Of a stretch of DNA of 64,000 nucleotides, positions 34,232 through 49,774 are shown in pieces. The stretch spans positions 1,302,001-1,366,000 of the forward strand of contig OY756141.1 in NCBI GenBank assembly GCA_963576785.1. The letters are read 5' to 3'. The notes under the pieces were generated by a model that was not told where the DNA came from, made no database searches, and was given only the letters and a program-made list of their open reading frames with translations. A program made the translations under genes and the position numbers. This stretch comes from Chlorophyllum brunneum. Taxonomy: Eukaryota; Basidiomycota; Agaricomycetes; Agaricales; Agaricaceae. Position 1 is the stretch's first letter. Each line of letters begins with the position of its first letter.

Positions 34232-35236
34232 TGAAGGACTAGAGGGAGGAAAGGTTAGGTGGAGGGGCGAGAGGATTAATCCGTACACGCACAATTGAAC
34301 TTTTGTAGGAGGAGTGAACGGGGAGGTGGAAACAAAAGCAAAGCAGATTATTGTCCTGATGGCAGCCCCGCAGACCGAAATAGGCGAAGATGGCCCAGGA
34401 ATTGGGTGAGGAAGGAGACGGAAGGCTGTAGTTTTGTTATGGGCGATCGGGTGGCTGCGTCCTCGCGTCCAATTGTCTCCGTCTTATCCAAGTCCACTCT
34501 GTCATCTGATCTGGATAGCCAGTTCCTGACTCGTTGCCCAGTCCAATTGTTCTCCTGTCTCCAGACGTGAGCCCTTATTGTCTTCGTCGTAAGCCCGGCA
34601 GTCATCCTCCTTTGGGATCATCCCGCCCGTGCCATGTTCATCCACGAGCTGTCACCTACCAGCCATCTGCCACAGCGGACACAGATCCTCTTCAAACCTT
34701 CACCTCGAGTGCCGGCAGCCGGAGTTCACCTAGAAGCGGTTGTTTGGCTGCAGTCTCGACTCCCGTTCATGCCAACGACAAACAAGCCCTTCCATTCCGC
34801 TAATTGTGTTCCGAACTACGTGAGCAGCCCACGCGCGTGTGAGCGTGCCATACGGGTCGCAGTGATATCGACAGGGTGAGGTGTGACAGCATCAGAGAAC
34901 AGATGCATCAGCCTGCTACGCAACATTCAATGCTCGAGACCAGTGATGCACCAGCTGTGGACAGCCGATCCCAGAGGTCACTGCCCCATGGCTGGCGCTA
35001 AGACTTTCTCCTCCGGAATGAAACCTGCCTGGGCGCTCCAGGAGATAAAGTTTACCACGATGATCAACGTCGCGCCCCGAAGAATTAACAGACGAATAGT
35101 AACCAGACAAATTCAGAGAGAACAATAAGAGATCTTGATCAGATACTCCTTTGCGTTTTACCATGTTTATGACATATCGACAGATTCGGGGGCTGCCATT
35201 TTGATGGCGCATGTGTTCCGTGCTTCCCCTCGTACC
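34232..35236. other. Intergenic between divergent BTB-like gene and DAD3
   Basis: About 1 kb. Two overlapping + strand ORFs of 80-90 codons (34534-34803, 34634-34879) are Pro/Ser-rich and match nothing I recognise. A long minus-strand ORF (34916-35776) runs antisense to DAD3 and is treated as chance. No other element was seen. Confidence 0.5.
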
Positions 35237-35672
35237 ATGACCAGCCCGGCGGGTATGCACGACATTTTTTCGGATAACCCATATCAATCCCATCCGGGTC
35301 TGACGCCACTGGAAGCGGAGGTCCTCTGGGAGTATGCCAAGCTCGCACAACACGTCAAGCTTGTAAATTTCATTGTTGAAGCTCCGTGAATGCTTTGATG
35401 CTGACTCGCTGACTGTGTGTAGATGACGCAGAAAACACGCATGCTTCAGGAAGAACCTGATAAAAAGATGCTGGCTCGTTTGCGCGTGCTGGAGAAGAAA
35501 ATGGGCCTGGTTCTTACTCTGGTAAATACAACCCTTGGGCGTCTTTCTCCAGATTACTGAGGGGCATGCATAGTTCAAGGCGTCTGTTTGGGGAGTAATC
35601 AATGAGCAACCCGCGCCAGAGGCCTCTGACTCGTATGAGTTCGAGAACAGCGACAGGACAATCAGGAGGTGA
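35237..35672 (+). CDS. DAD3: DASH complex subunit DAD3
   Basis: Small subunit of the DASH/Dam1 ring that couples kinetochores to microtubules in fungi. The ATG at 35237 gives MTSPAGMHDIFSDNPYQSHP, then the family signature GLTPLEAEVLWEYAKLAQHV. After an intron come KLMTQKTRMLQEEPDKKMLA and RLRVLEKKMGLVLTL, and after a second intron FKASVWGVINEQPAPEASDS. The tail is acidic and stops at 35670-35672. The protein is about 110 residues, slightly longer than the core Dad3 domain. The order and wording of the motifs are highly characteristic. Confidence 0.92.
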
Positions 35673-36104
35673 CTGTTTGTAACTTTTTGGTCGCTGTGGT
35701 AGCCTTGGATCCCCGTGATTAAAGCGAGTATACAGCTGAGTGGAGACGTTGATATTGATTGTTGCGATTGTGGCACCTGATCATGGCCTCTGACCCAACT
35801 TCCTTGCTGAATTTGGGGGCGCTATACCTACTAAGCACACAAACACTGCATACCAGGTCCCCATGTTCTGAATGTTTTGTCCGACACATCGCCTTCTGTC
35901 ATTTTCGTTGACAATCGCAAGGTTCAGGGGTACTTGAAGACTCGGCGCTGCGGCTCAGGGAGTGATATATATTTTGGGCTGTCTCCGGCCGGGATGAATG
36001 GATGTATTTATAACGGGTACAAAAATAGCATATGTTTGAAATGTAGAGCTGAGCCACAGATCCTTTTTCTCTAGTTACCTCCTGCATCCACGTTTTCGGC
36101 AGCC
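35673..36104. other. Intergenic DAD3 / IPK1
   Basis: About 430 bp of flanking sequence. No gene or element recognised. Confidence 0.6.
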
Positions 36105-37540
36105 ATGTCTGATATTACTCAGACTCTTTCAAGTGACTGGAAATATGTCTCAGAAGGGGGTGCTACGATCGTCTTCTCCTATGTTGGAGCCCCTAATCCG
36201 ATCTACGATGGTGTGGTCTTGAGGCTGCGAAAGGCCGTGAACCAGGATGTTTCGATTGGTGACGCGCGAGTGGAGGACGAACCAGACGATCCTGTCATCG
36301 AGTACCAGGCCAGATGCATGGAACGACTTTTTCCTCGACAAAATCTTCCTCGATTGGAGCCCGTGCGTTTGGAAAGGAGCTGGCTCGAACAGTTGGCAGA
36401 TAAGCACGATGCCAGTAGACCCGAGGCCAGAACGGGGAAGGATCATATTGATTTCTCGCGAAAGAAAGGGGTGTTGGCGACAGACTTGGTCGGAGGGGAT
36501 TGGATCGCAGTTGAGGTCAAAGTTTGTCTGTCTTGTTTATCGTCTCGACAGTTGATCTGACGTCCCTATCAAGCCAAAATGGGCATTCTTGCCTTCAGCA
36601 ACACACTTGTCCGAAGAGACCAGGATGATCAAAACACAGACCTGTCGTTTTTGTATGCACAGTCATATGCGGAGCCGGAAGAACCAAGGCTATGTCAACA
36701 ATTACTGCCCCCTTGATTTGTTCTCCGGAGATACCGGCCGTATGCAGAGGTCGATCGATAACCTCTGGGACGTCTGGGAGCACAGTGACGGGGGTGTTAA
36801 TAATCTCAAGATATTCTCCCGAGGAAAAATTGTCAAATCAGGCCAGGTGGGTTTGCCATTGCTCTACCGTTTTGGCTCAATCCTCAAGATATTTCTAGGC
36901 TGAGTGTATGTTGCACCAGGATGTTACGGAGCCTGTAACTCCTGGGAAGATCCAGGAAATGTTCAAGGAGGCATTGTGCACCACCCTTCTACAATCGCCT
37001 GTCCTCACCATCATCTCAAGGCTCCAGAGAACCCTAGATGTCCTGGATATTGAGGGATTGGCGAAACTATGGCGCGAGGCGGAACTTGAGTCTCCTTTGT
37101 TCCAATCGACTTACGCATCATACTTTGAGCAGCCGCTCTCGAATGAGCGTATCGCCCCGACAACGCCCCTTGGCGTCTCCTCCATGTATCTTCCTGAACC
37201 AGAGCCCAGTATTTCTGACTGGGTGGAATTTCTCGACATCTTCCAATCCGCCCAGGGTATGGAGATGGATCATACGCGACCGAGGATAGAAAACCTCCGG
37301 TACTATCTTCTGGCGTATCTGCTTTCGGCGACCTTCAAGGACTGCTCGATTATTGCCAGGTTGGGCTTTATGATGCCGGGGAGCAGGTCTGAAGTGCATC
37401 CGGTGGCCGTGATCGATCTGGACCCTAAGAGTCTGGACAGGCTACAGCGATGGGAGGAGCTGGATAGGGAAATTGTATCCAACTACGGTCCAGCTGAGCG
37501 GAAGATTTGCGTCGATGGTTGGGCGGGGAAGATTGTATGA
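36105..37540 (+). CDS. IPK1: Inositol-pentakisphosphate 2-kinase
   Basis: Phosphorylates Ins(1,3,4,5,6)P5 at position 2 to make phytate (InsP6), which supports mRNA export. The ATG at 36105 gives MSDITQTLSSDWKYVSEGGA, with the nucleotide-binding TIVFSYVG and LRLRK. Then come EYQARCMERLFPRQNLP, LATDLVGGDWIAVEVKPKWA (family motif E-V/I-K-P-K-W, split by an intron), CRFCMHSHMR, NYCPLDLFSGDTGRM and RSIDNLWDVWE. The C-terminal part holds YYLLAYLLSATFKDCSIIAR and HPVAVIDLDPKSLDRLQRWE. The stop at 37538-37540 is in frame. About three or four introns; the splice near 36840-36930 is uncertain. Confidence 0.9.
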
Positions 37541-37684
37541 CGTCTGGTCATCGTTCCGTTCCCAAGTAACATATGTTGTAGTTGGTACATGGCTATCACG
37601 TGGAGGGTACGGCAATGGTCCGAGAAGATGTGCCAGGCGGTGGGCGGACCAAAATGCAGTCCACCTCTTCCTCTCTGGTCTTGC

Positions 37685-39429
37685 ATGGCTTCAATCCGCT
37701 GCATCCCAAGTGCCCTCCGTCTCCTGAACCGTGTGACCCCTAAACTCTTCCTCAGACAGACTATCCACAAACGTTCCATTTCCCTCTACAATTCTGACGT
37801 GGCCGGCCTGTCCGACGAGGAACTCGAGGTCTGTCGTTCCGTCTGGGGCTGTGCATTCTCGCTGACCGCTTTCGTCATAGTTCCGCAATGCAGTTGTCGA
37901 CTTTGCACAGAAGGAGGTAGCACCCAGGGCCGCTGAGATAGACAGTACCAATACCTCTCCCATGGTGGGCCTTGCCTTGTGCTGTCTCGATGGCACTAAG
38001 CTGACCGGGGCTGCAGGATCTATGGGAAAAGCTGGGTTCTATGGGCCTCCTCGGTGTAACTGTTGACCAGAAATACAATGGCCTAAATCTTGGTTATCTG
38101 CAGCACACGCTTGCAATGGAAGCTTTGTCCGAAGCTTCAGGCTCTGTGGCACTTTCGTATGGGGCTCATTCCAACCTCTGCGTGAACCAGATCCACCGAC
38201 ACGGGACGGAGGCGCAAAAGGAGAAATATCTCAAGGATCTGGTCAATGGAACCAAAGTCGGGAGCTTGGCAATGAGTGAAACCGGAAGTGGAAGTGACGT
38301 GGTCAGCATGCGTTTAAAGGCGGAAAAGGTTCAAGGCGGATGGAAGCTGAATGGGAACAAGTTTTGGTTAGTTGCCTACTCGGTTCGTTCTTCCGCAGGG
38401 AGGGAAGAGATATACTCACAAGGTAACTTTCTCGTGAAGGATTACGAACGGACCCGTTGCGTCCACGCTCGTTGTATATGCGAAAACGGCGCCAGAAAAG
38501 GGGTCCAAAGGAATCACGACCTTCATCATTGAACGTGGCTTTGAAGGCTTTTCCACTAGCCAGAAGCTTGATAAGTTTGGTATGAGAGGAAGCGATACCT
38601 GCGAGCTAGTTTTTGAAGACTGTGTGGTTCCTGATGGTATGTCTTATCTTAGCAGCTGGGGTGAAATCGACGATCTAAACTTCCCATAGAGAATGTCCTC
38701 GGTGAGGTCAACACGGGTGCTGCCGTTTTGATGTCTGGCTTGGATCTTGAACGGGTCGTTCTCAGCGGCGGTCCGTTGGGGTTTGTTGATTGCATTTTTT
38801 TCGTTGGTAGTAACGGCGGTTGATCATTGAGTTAGGTTGATGCAGGCGGCGTTTGACTATGCTGTGGAATACATCCACAACAGGAAGCAGTTCGGTCGAC
38901 CAGTTGGCACATTCCAGCTAATGCAAGGCAAGTCTCTGTTCTACTTGGATAACGACTTTTGTCTTATTTGACTTCCCACCCAGCCAAAGTTGCCGACATG
39001 TATACGAAACTCAATGCCAGTCGCGCATATGTATACTCTGTAGCGCGGGCATGCGATCGAGGTAGAATCAGCCGCCGAGTGAGTAAGGCAGATAAACTTT
39101 TTTCTGTTTCGGGCTTCTCTTTAGACTCTATGGCGGTGCTAACAACCACTGGCGATAGGACTGCGCTGGTGCAATCCTTTACTCAACAGAGAAAGCCGTC
39201 GAGGTTGCTCTGGAAGGCATGCAATGCCTTGGAGGAAATGGATATACCAACGGTGCGTAGAATTTGTGCGATCTGGCTGCAATCTCGACTAACTCAGTGT
39301 GACATCTGAGTAGATTATCCAATGGGTCGTATCCTCCGGGATTCTCGCCTGTACACCGTCGGAGCCGGGACCCAGGAAATTCGTCGAATGCTGATTGGTA
39401 GGGAATTCAACGAGCAGTTAAAGGCGTGA
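37685..39429 (+). CDS. IVD: Isovaleryl-CoA dehydrogenase, mitochondrial
   Basis: FAD enzyme of leucine catabolism that oxidises isovaleryl-CoA in mitochondria. The ATG at 37685 begins a basic presequence ([20 protein letters not shown]). The body reads [78 protein letters not shown] and [20 protein letters not shown], then [18 protein letters not shown]. The catalytic Glu lies in [48 protein letters not shown] and [20 protein letters not shown] complete it. About eleven introns. Stop at 39427-39429. Confidence 0.94.
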
Positions 39430-39909
39430 AGTGGACATTAGGTTATGAAGGGAATGACAGACTGTCAAGATGAACTGTCAGAAGAGATTGTCAGCGAGTG
39501 AGGACTCGGCTTTCATACACTCTGTGGCTGGTCGGTCTACACGCTAATTTTGCTGCAGCTGATGTATTTAAGAGAGAAATGAGAATATAGTAAGGACGAT
39601 GTTGTGGCGAGATGCCGCGGAGAGGGGAAGAACCGAAAAGGGTAGGAGGAAAGCTGCTCCGTCGCCGAGTCGATCGATCCACAGCATTTTTGAGGGTTGC
39701 AATTTTCTGCAGAGGGGGGCGTATACACCCATTCCCTCCCCCTCAAATATGGGCTGGGCACGATCGACCTAGCCAGCCACGCGCATATGGAAACCCAGAA
39801 AATGATATGTGCTGTGGACCGTTTCCAACATTATTCCATCCCCTCCTTCGCTTATACTCCTTCCTTCATCATCTCCCCTCACTTGTACGATAACTTTGAC
39901 TTGCTCGCC
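39430..39909. other. Intergenic IVD / Zn2Cys6 gene
   Basis: About 480 bp holding the IVD 3' end and the promoter or leader of the next gene. The Zn2Cys6 reading frame stays open upstream to 39697, but the first codon there is TTG. An in-frame ATG at 39787 would add about 41 residues. Confidence 0.5.
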
Positions 39910-41162
39910 ATGCAGCCTTTACCCTCTCCCCCAGACAAGGCCCCTTCCGCCGAGGGGAGCTACCTCACTACTCCCACTATACCTACCTCGGGACGCCAGA
40001 GAACCGCTCAGGCATGTGACAAATGTCGTGAGCGGAAAACAAAGGTCAGCAGTTCCCTCGAGACGTATCTTATCCGTGTGTCCTCAACTTCGATGCCCCT
40101 ATAGTGTTCCGGTGAAAAGCCCGTCTGTCAACGGTGCACTAATAGAGGCCTTATATGCGAATACTCCTACCGAGAGCCCCGTGTGCGCGGGCCTGCTCGA
40201 ACTCGTGTGGTATCCTCGTCCACGCCCCCATCGAGTACCATCGGAGACTCGGGACCCAGGGCCTGTTTTACACCTACACTTTCGCGCCGCAACCCAGATT
40301 TTTCGCGATTCAATCCATCCTACAGGGAGCTCCATCCCACAGAGTACACACTGTGTAATAATGTGCCTAATTCCGCCGCCCCGAGACATCAGAGCTCATC
40401 TTCCCCATACCTCGGATCTGACACGAGGTCATATTCTGAGCCTCGTGCTATGCACCTTCCTCATTGGGCTGATGTACGACACCCCTCTGGCAACCCTGGG
40501 TTGGCAGACTACAGGTCCTCGCAGTCTCAGATGTCGACAACACCCCGCGATACCGTTGGTATGGGATATGGCCCGTACCCGCCTCTGTCCGGGCAGCCAC
40601 AGAGGCGGCATGACCCCCGTCTTGGAGGCATTCCAAATTCATCGACTTTCCTGTTCGGGACCCGAGAGAGCCCACAGTATAATAATAATGATATCCAGTC
40701 AGTGTATACTCCATTTTATTATAAAAAAGTTGCTGACGTTCCGGTCCATCCTGAAGTTATGACTATTCGACGAATCATACAACAGAGCACTCGCAATCTG
40801 GATCTTCGGACAACAGCCGCGCTGGATACCATTCCAATGGGACGCCGACGCCACCTCTCTATCCTCAGGGTCATCTGGAAAAAACCTCTTCCGATGGCCA
40901 AGGGGGGCCTTTGTCAAGCGATTATAGCACCGGCGCATTTGGGAAGCGTGTCTACACGGACGACCATGCCAGACTGCTAGATTTTTCTTATGGTAGCAAG
41001 GATCTTGGGATTCGGGAAGACTGGCGTATAGGCAACAATACTAATTCAGGCCGAGACGAACAGCAGACCAAGGACCTACCCGCCTCCCTGTGGCCAGCGG
41101 ATTTCCGTCAGATGGATGTAGATTTCAGTATCCAGGCAGCGCGCGGAGAGACCGTCCACTGA
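39910..41162 (+). CDS. Zn2Cys6 transcription factor
   Basis: Fungal binuclear zinc cluster regulator. The ATG at 39910 (context gccATGc) gives MQPLPSPPDKAPSAEGSYLT, followed by RQRTAQACDKCRERKTK. An intron within the cluster joins it to CSGEKPVCQRCTNRGLICEY, completing all six cysteines. The rest is Ser/Pro/Arg/Tyr-rich and disordered, with no fungal_trans domain seen. A second intron near 40700-40758 links NNNDIH to YDYSTNHTTEHSQSGSSDN, then SSDYSTGAFGKRVYTDDHAR. The C-terminus is MDVDFSIQAARGETVH. Targets are unknown. An upstream in-frame ATG at 39787 is an alternative start. Confidence 0.85.
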
Positions 41163-41643
41163 ACAGCTCAGGTAAAGTTTCATCACTGCTATCATTGTAC
41201 ATCAGAGACTTTCCTTAGTTCCCTCTGTTCTTTGTCATCGGGTGATTTGATATAATGTTACAGTATTTGCCGCTGTGCGGTTTTCCAGGCGACTTTGAGT
41301 CATGATTATAATTATTTCCGAGTTCTTCCTTATATACACGGATGTTAATAGGGTATGAGGAGATTGAAAGGTGCATTCGAGGTTCTGATAAGAGCGTAAC
41401 ACCGTAAAGGAACATGCGTGGGTAGAGTAATAGGGATAACTACTAGCTACGGATTGTAGAGCGAGAAAGCACTACGGTGGCAGAGCTGGGATACATGCGA
41501 TAAAGAGGGAAACCTATATGCGAAGAGCGATCAGCTATTCCGGGGCGAAGGTAAGTCGGGCGGGAAGCTCAGGAACGCCAGAGACCAATAACCTACCTGC
41601 ATAGCAGCAATACGAGGACCAGCTCAGAGAAGGCTCCAGTGTA
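41163..41643. other. Convergent intergenic Zn2Cys6 gene / LIS1
   Basis: About 480 bp between two stop codons. Nothing recognised beyond 3' flanks. Confidence 0.6.
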
Positions 41644-43373
41644 TTATGGAAGCCAAATCTTGATTGTCTGATCGACACTTCCTGAAGCTACGACGTTCAC
41701 CAGTTTCTCCGGTTCCGTGGAGGAATCGCCAGGTGCTCCATTTGCCCTGGCAACATCACCACTGCCACCACTCGAGGCGGATTGTCGACCCCACACAAGG
41801 GTCGAGACAAAATGGTTATGCGCTTCGACGGTTTTGATGCAACGACCTGTCGAAAGTTCCCAGACACGGATGGTTTTGTCGTCGGCGGAGGAAAGGAGGT
41901 ATTTTCCCGAAGGATGGAAAGCTAAGGCTCGTACCCAGTTGTCGTGCCCAGGCTACATTGAGAAGGGCGGGGGCGTTGGAGGTTAGATGACTTTGGTTAT
42001 TTCGCCGCGCCACGGAATTGTGCGCACCAGGTTCCTTAGCAACTGTCCTGTTTGGGTGTCCCAAAGCTTGATTGTCTTGTCACGGGCACCTGAGGCGACA
42101 TATAAACCGTGGCGCTTGCTACGTTCGGTGTTCTATTTGGAAGAAAAGTTAGATTCACAGATGAGTGTTGTGGGACGGGGTAGGGTAAGATCCGTACTGG
42201 GATTCCTGCGAGCTCGCGGATTGCGGCGTACGCCGCAACTGGAGCAAATACGACAACTTCGACGTCGTTCCCATGCCCTCTCAATTCTACCTTCTGTTCT
42301 CCTGTGAGGGGATCCCATATCCTGACAGTCTAAGCGAGTGATGGGGTGCCGTTGAGCGGTCGTTAAGGGGTGCGGAGAGATGGAGAGAACTTACTTGGTC
42401 TTTGGAGCAACTGGCAATGATTTTGCCGTCAGAGGAGGGTGTAACCCATCGAACCCATTCTGAGTGGCCGGAAATTGTCCGTACTTGGTGGCTGCGATCG
42501 CGTTAATTGAGAGAAGGAGAGGAGAGATCTCACACCCACGTGGATGCAACGTCGAACACCCGTATCGTCTTGTCTCTGCTGGCACTGATGATGTGCTGAT
42601 CACCAGGCATGAAGCGTACAGAAGAGACGGAATGTTCGTGACCTGGGAAGGTCTTTGTGTTCTTCCACTCGTTCTGCGAATCCCATACCTTGATAAAGAG
42701 GTCAGAGGAACATGTAACTATTTGGAGGTGATGAGAGTGTGGTAAGAGACAAGGTTAAAATATCGCTTGCCGAGTAGATGTCCTTTATGATCAAAATCAA
42801 CGTCATTTACAGATTTGGTGTGGCCTTTCAAGGTTCTCTCGAATTCGCCGGTCTCCCAATCCCAGATCTTGACTGTTGCGTCTTCGCTGGCGGAAGCCAG
42901 TACGGAGTACTGTGGATGAAAGGCAACGCGAGTGATAGGAGACCGGTGTCCTGTCAGGACGTGCGCAGCTGGGGCGCGAGGGACCCAATCGGACTGAGAG
43001 GCACGCTTAGCTGGTGATGTCGACAATTCTTCCTGCAGTGCGGCGTTGCGATTTTCCAAATCCATGATCTGCAAACGAGCAAGAGATGGAGTGCAGGACG
43101 TAGGGTGAGTGTATGTGTGGACGCGAACCTTCTTTTGTAATCGGATTACACTTGTCCACTTTTTCTCGAGGAGACCGGTGTATTTCGCCTTGGGATCTGG
43201 GGTGTATTCCGTGCCAGCGTCTGCTTTGAGGGCGTTGAATGCTGACATGTAGTTGTTGGCGTAGAGGTAGTCGAGCATTGACTTGTGCCTGTGGTCTCGG
43301 GTTACCAGTCGCGAAGGCAAGGGTGGGAGACGACGTACAGGTCCTCTCTCTGCCGGTCTGAGAGCAAGGACAT
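41644..43373 (-). CDS. PAC1: LIS1/PAC1 dynein regulator
   Basis: Regulates cytoplasmic dynein and nuclear migration. The start at 43373 gives [12 protein letters not shown], spliced to [20 protein letters not shown], the LisH dimerisation motif. A coiled coil ([15 protein letters not shown]) follows, then seven WD40 blades: [114 protein letters not shown] and a last blade ending [10 protein letters not shown]. The stop is at 41644-41646. A long loop before the last blade is Ser/Gly-rich. About nine introns. The F-box gene lies about 100 bp upstream on the same strand. Confidence 0.95.
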
Positions 43374-43474
43374 TGTTGCATGCGCGATGGACGGGCTGGT
43401 CGTGGATGTGCAGAGGTTGTTGACGCAGGTTTGAGTATTACTTTGGTCACAACAAACATCACTTGTTTCGCTAC

Positions 43475-47083
<3,609 letters not shown>

Positions 47084-47313
47084 AATTCTTGTTAATCTGG
47101 AGGTGGTCTTGTGCTTGTCGTCCTCGTCGGTGTAGATTGCGGCCGTCGAATAAAATGCTCTTTATTCCCTAGTTAATAATGCATGCATAGATTCCTTCTC
47201 ACAACCCGCTGAGCAATTGAACTGCGTGAATTGTGGCCGGGATACAATGTGGATTCGGAGATAAATATAAAGCATCTCGTGACATTACATTGTATGGGTG
47301 AGGATAACCCCAA

Positions 47314-47395
47314 GGCGCTATAGCCAAGTGGTTACGGCGACAGATTAGAAATCTGTTCCTCTTTGAGGGCGCAGGTTCGAATCCTGCTGGCGTCG
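47314..47395 (+). tRNA. tRNA-Ser (anticodon AGA)
   Basis: An 82-nt intronless tRNA. The acceptor stem pairs GGCGCTA with TGGCGTC (including G-U pairs) and has a G discriminator. Anticodon stem ACAGA/TCTGT encloses loop TTAGAAA, giving AGA. A long variable arm (CCTC...GAGG) fits type II tRNA-Ser. The T arm is GCAGG-TTCGAAT-CCTGC. Internal promoter boxes are intact, and a TTTTT run starting at about 47403 ends Pol III transcription. CCA is not encoded, as usual in eukaryotes. Confidence 0.93.
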
Positions 47396-47402
47396 GAAAA
47401 GA

Positions 47403-47407
47403 ATTTT
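47403..47407 (+). terminator. Pol III T-run terminator of tRNA-Ser
   Basis: Run of five T residues about 8 bp past the tRNA 3' end. Confidence 0.7.
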
Positions 47408-47477
47408 TGTGTGCTTTCCTAATCAAGGTGTTGATTTTGAGTGAAACTGAGCATGCTGGTGGCGAGCACCGACCACG

Positions 47478-49466
47478 ATGAGCACTCTTGACAAGATTGA
47501 AGAGTACCTCGCCTCTGTCGAGGAATATTTTTTTTCTTCTCTTTCTGCAGTTGCTCATGGTCTCCCAGACGTACATGAGGTTGCTGACCGTCTCTGGATC
47601 GACATATCGCGCTATGGTCCTGGCCTTCCAGCTTTTCCAGAGGTTCGCATACCCAGCCTAGGAGACTTCCAAGTACCACCACCCCCGCCTCCCCCGCCTA
47701 CGCCTCCATCAATGCAGTGGCTGGGGAAATCGTCCGACTGGAGTGCCAGCCACCCATGGAAGACAACAGGCATCGCCTTGTCTGTTGTTGGCACAGGCTT
47801 ACTCTTGGGATACGGTGTCACCCATACCAAACGGAGAGGCCCACAACGCCTGCGTGCTCAACAAACGAAAACTACAGACCGCAGGCAGGTAGTAGGTTCG
47901 TTGCAATTTTCTACGAAGGTAATAGCATATCAGGGCTCATCACTCCGCTCCAGTCGTTCTCGGGGCTGATTCGCCTTTCGGACCACCTTTGATACTGGAT
48001 TTGGAGAAGAAGGGATATATTGTGATTGCTAGCGTTGCCGCACCTGAGGACGTTGAACCTCTGGAACAACAGACTCTGGGATATGTCAAAGCTTTGGTTT
48101 TGGATCCTTATGAGGTGACCCCTTACGCGTACTGCCCCGTCCGCATCTGACATGTGAATCCCTTCCCTCAGCCACTTATGATCCCTGCGTTTCTGAGGTC
48201 CCTGACAGCCACACTGTCTCGCAAGTTCCCAATCAATGCCGCAGGAGACCCTTATGCATCCCTCTCCTCACACCCCTACATCTCCTCTGTCATCTCCTTG
48301 CTCACCCTCCCTTCGGGTCATATCTCAACACAAACCCTAGCGCCATTTGAGCATGTCCCTCTAACAGAAACATATCTCCCGTACTTGACAGCGACACATA
48401 TAACACCACTCCAGGTTATTCAAGCCCTGTTGCCGCTTCTGCGTACCGGGCCGGCTATCACCCGCGATAAGGGTCTAAAGAAAACAGTAGTGGTGTGTCT
48501 GCCAGCTACAGATACGAGGGTTGGATTGCCGTTTGCGGGCGTTAGATCAATGAGTGCTGCAGCTACGGAGAGGGGCGTCGACGTCCTCAGAAGAGAAGTT
48601 AGAGCTGCGGGAGTCACGGGAAAGGGAGCAGAGGGGATGAAGAGCGTGAAGGTTGTTGTGGTCGATGTTGGAACCTTTGATGTTGCGGTTTCTCGGGAAA
48701 GTACAGAGGTACAAGCTGAGAGCGCTTGGAAGGCCATGGAGGGATGGACCGCGTCGGAGAAGTTGACTTATGGACCAGCGTTTGTGAGTGTTGTGCAGGG
48801 CACCACTACAGCTGGTGGGACTCTGAATGGACGCTCAAAGTCGACTTGGGAAGCCTTTGCTGCAGTATTCAGGGGCACGAGTCGTTATGGTGTGTCTAGG
48901 AAGCCAACGGACGTGTCGGTGTTTGTGAATAGCGTTGTGGCTATTGTCAGTGGTGGAAAGGGTGGTTATAGAATTTGTGGACTTGAATTGGGATTGGGGA
49001 GGGCCATGAACTGGTTTAGAGGCGAGAGGTTCTCCATTGGTGCTGGTGGTGGGTGCTTCCACTGATCTTTCCGGTGTTCGAGTTAACCAAGGGTAATTTC
49101 ATAGCTCATACATACAAATTTGCTTCCCATCTGCCTTCGGTCTTGTTGGATAGTCTCCTCAACATTCCTCACTTTTTGATCGGAGTTAGGAACCGTCTCC
49201 TTCCTGCCCAGCCTTTCAGGCGAACTCCAAAAGGTCTGCCTCCCGCCGCATCGGCCCGCCCCAAAGCAATCTCTACCACAACCAGTCAAGCCTCGGTTCA
49301 GTCCCAAACCCAAAGCAGGAGCGAATTACAAGCAGAAGCATCCGAACCCGACGGGACATCCTCCGATTGCGATGTAGAGAGCACTTCTGGGGATAGTGGT
49401 GTTGATAGTAGCTGGGTTAGCCTGAATGGGAGTCAGTCCGATATCCGAGGGGAGGCCGCTGCATAG
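47478..49466 (+). CDS. DUF1776 family membrane-anchored Rossmann protein
   Basis: Fungal DUF1776 protein, related to the SDR fold; the yeast homologue is YNL181W/Pbr1, a putative oxidoreductase. The ATG at 47478 gives MSTLDKIEEYLASVEEYFFS. A Pro run (VPPPPPPPPTPPSMQ) precedes a predicted membrane segment, GIALSVVGTGLLLGYGVT. After an intron comes VVVLGADSPFGPPLILDLEK, the nucleotide-binding-like strand, then YIVIASVAAPEDVEPLEQQ. Later parts include HPYISSVISLLTLPSGHIST, SAWKAMEGWTASEKLTYGPA and SVFVNSVVAIVSGGKGGYRI. A final intron (about 49048-49104) joins FSIGAG to AHTYKFASHLPSVLLDSLLN. The tail is Ser/Thr/Gln-rich and acidic. No classical YxxxK is obvious, so catalysis is uncertain. Confidence 0.82.
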
Positions 49467-49774
49467 CCAACTTTTGTTAGTTGAAGGTAAATCAAGTCCA
49501 CGACGATACTGTCTCTCTCTCTCTCTCATCGCCTCAACACATCAAGCTGTATGTTTATTGAACAACCCATCTCTGCAAAAACTCATTATATTGCTCCCTA
49601 CTCTTTGTTTTCCTGTATCAGTAATATGTAGTCCAGATTTGTAAAATGTACTCCTGCGAACACGACTAGTTACCGTGATCCATCCTCTGCTATTTGTTCA
49701 TTGCCTCCCTTCTCTGCACTCCTACGATATGGACGAGGCTTACAGTGAGATATCCAATTGCAGACAGGCTACAT
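49467..49774. other. Intergenic DUF1776 gene / CPDase
   Basis: About 300 bp of flank. A CT repeat (CTCTCTCTCTCTC) lies near 49512-49527. The CPDase frame is open back to 49694 but without an ATG before 49775. Confidence 0.5.

Noticed and set aside
34916..35776. Minus-strand ORF of 286 codons antisense to DAD3
   Set aside because: It covers the DAD3 exons, has no recognisable domain and unusual Ser/His-rich composition. DAD3 on the other strand explains the sequence with strong family motifs.
39697..39909. Upstream extension of the Zn2Cys6 protein to 39697
   Set aside because: The first codon is TTG and the extension has no conserved content. The ATG at 39910 has a good context and directly precedes the zinc cluster region. 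An ATG at 39787 remains possible.
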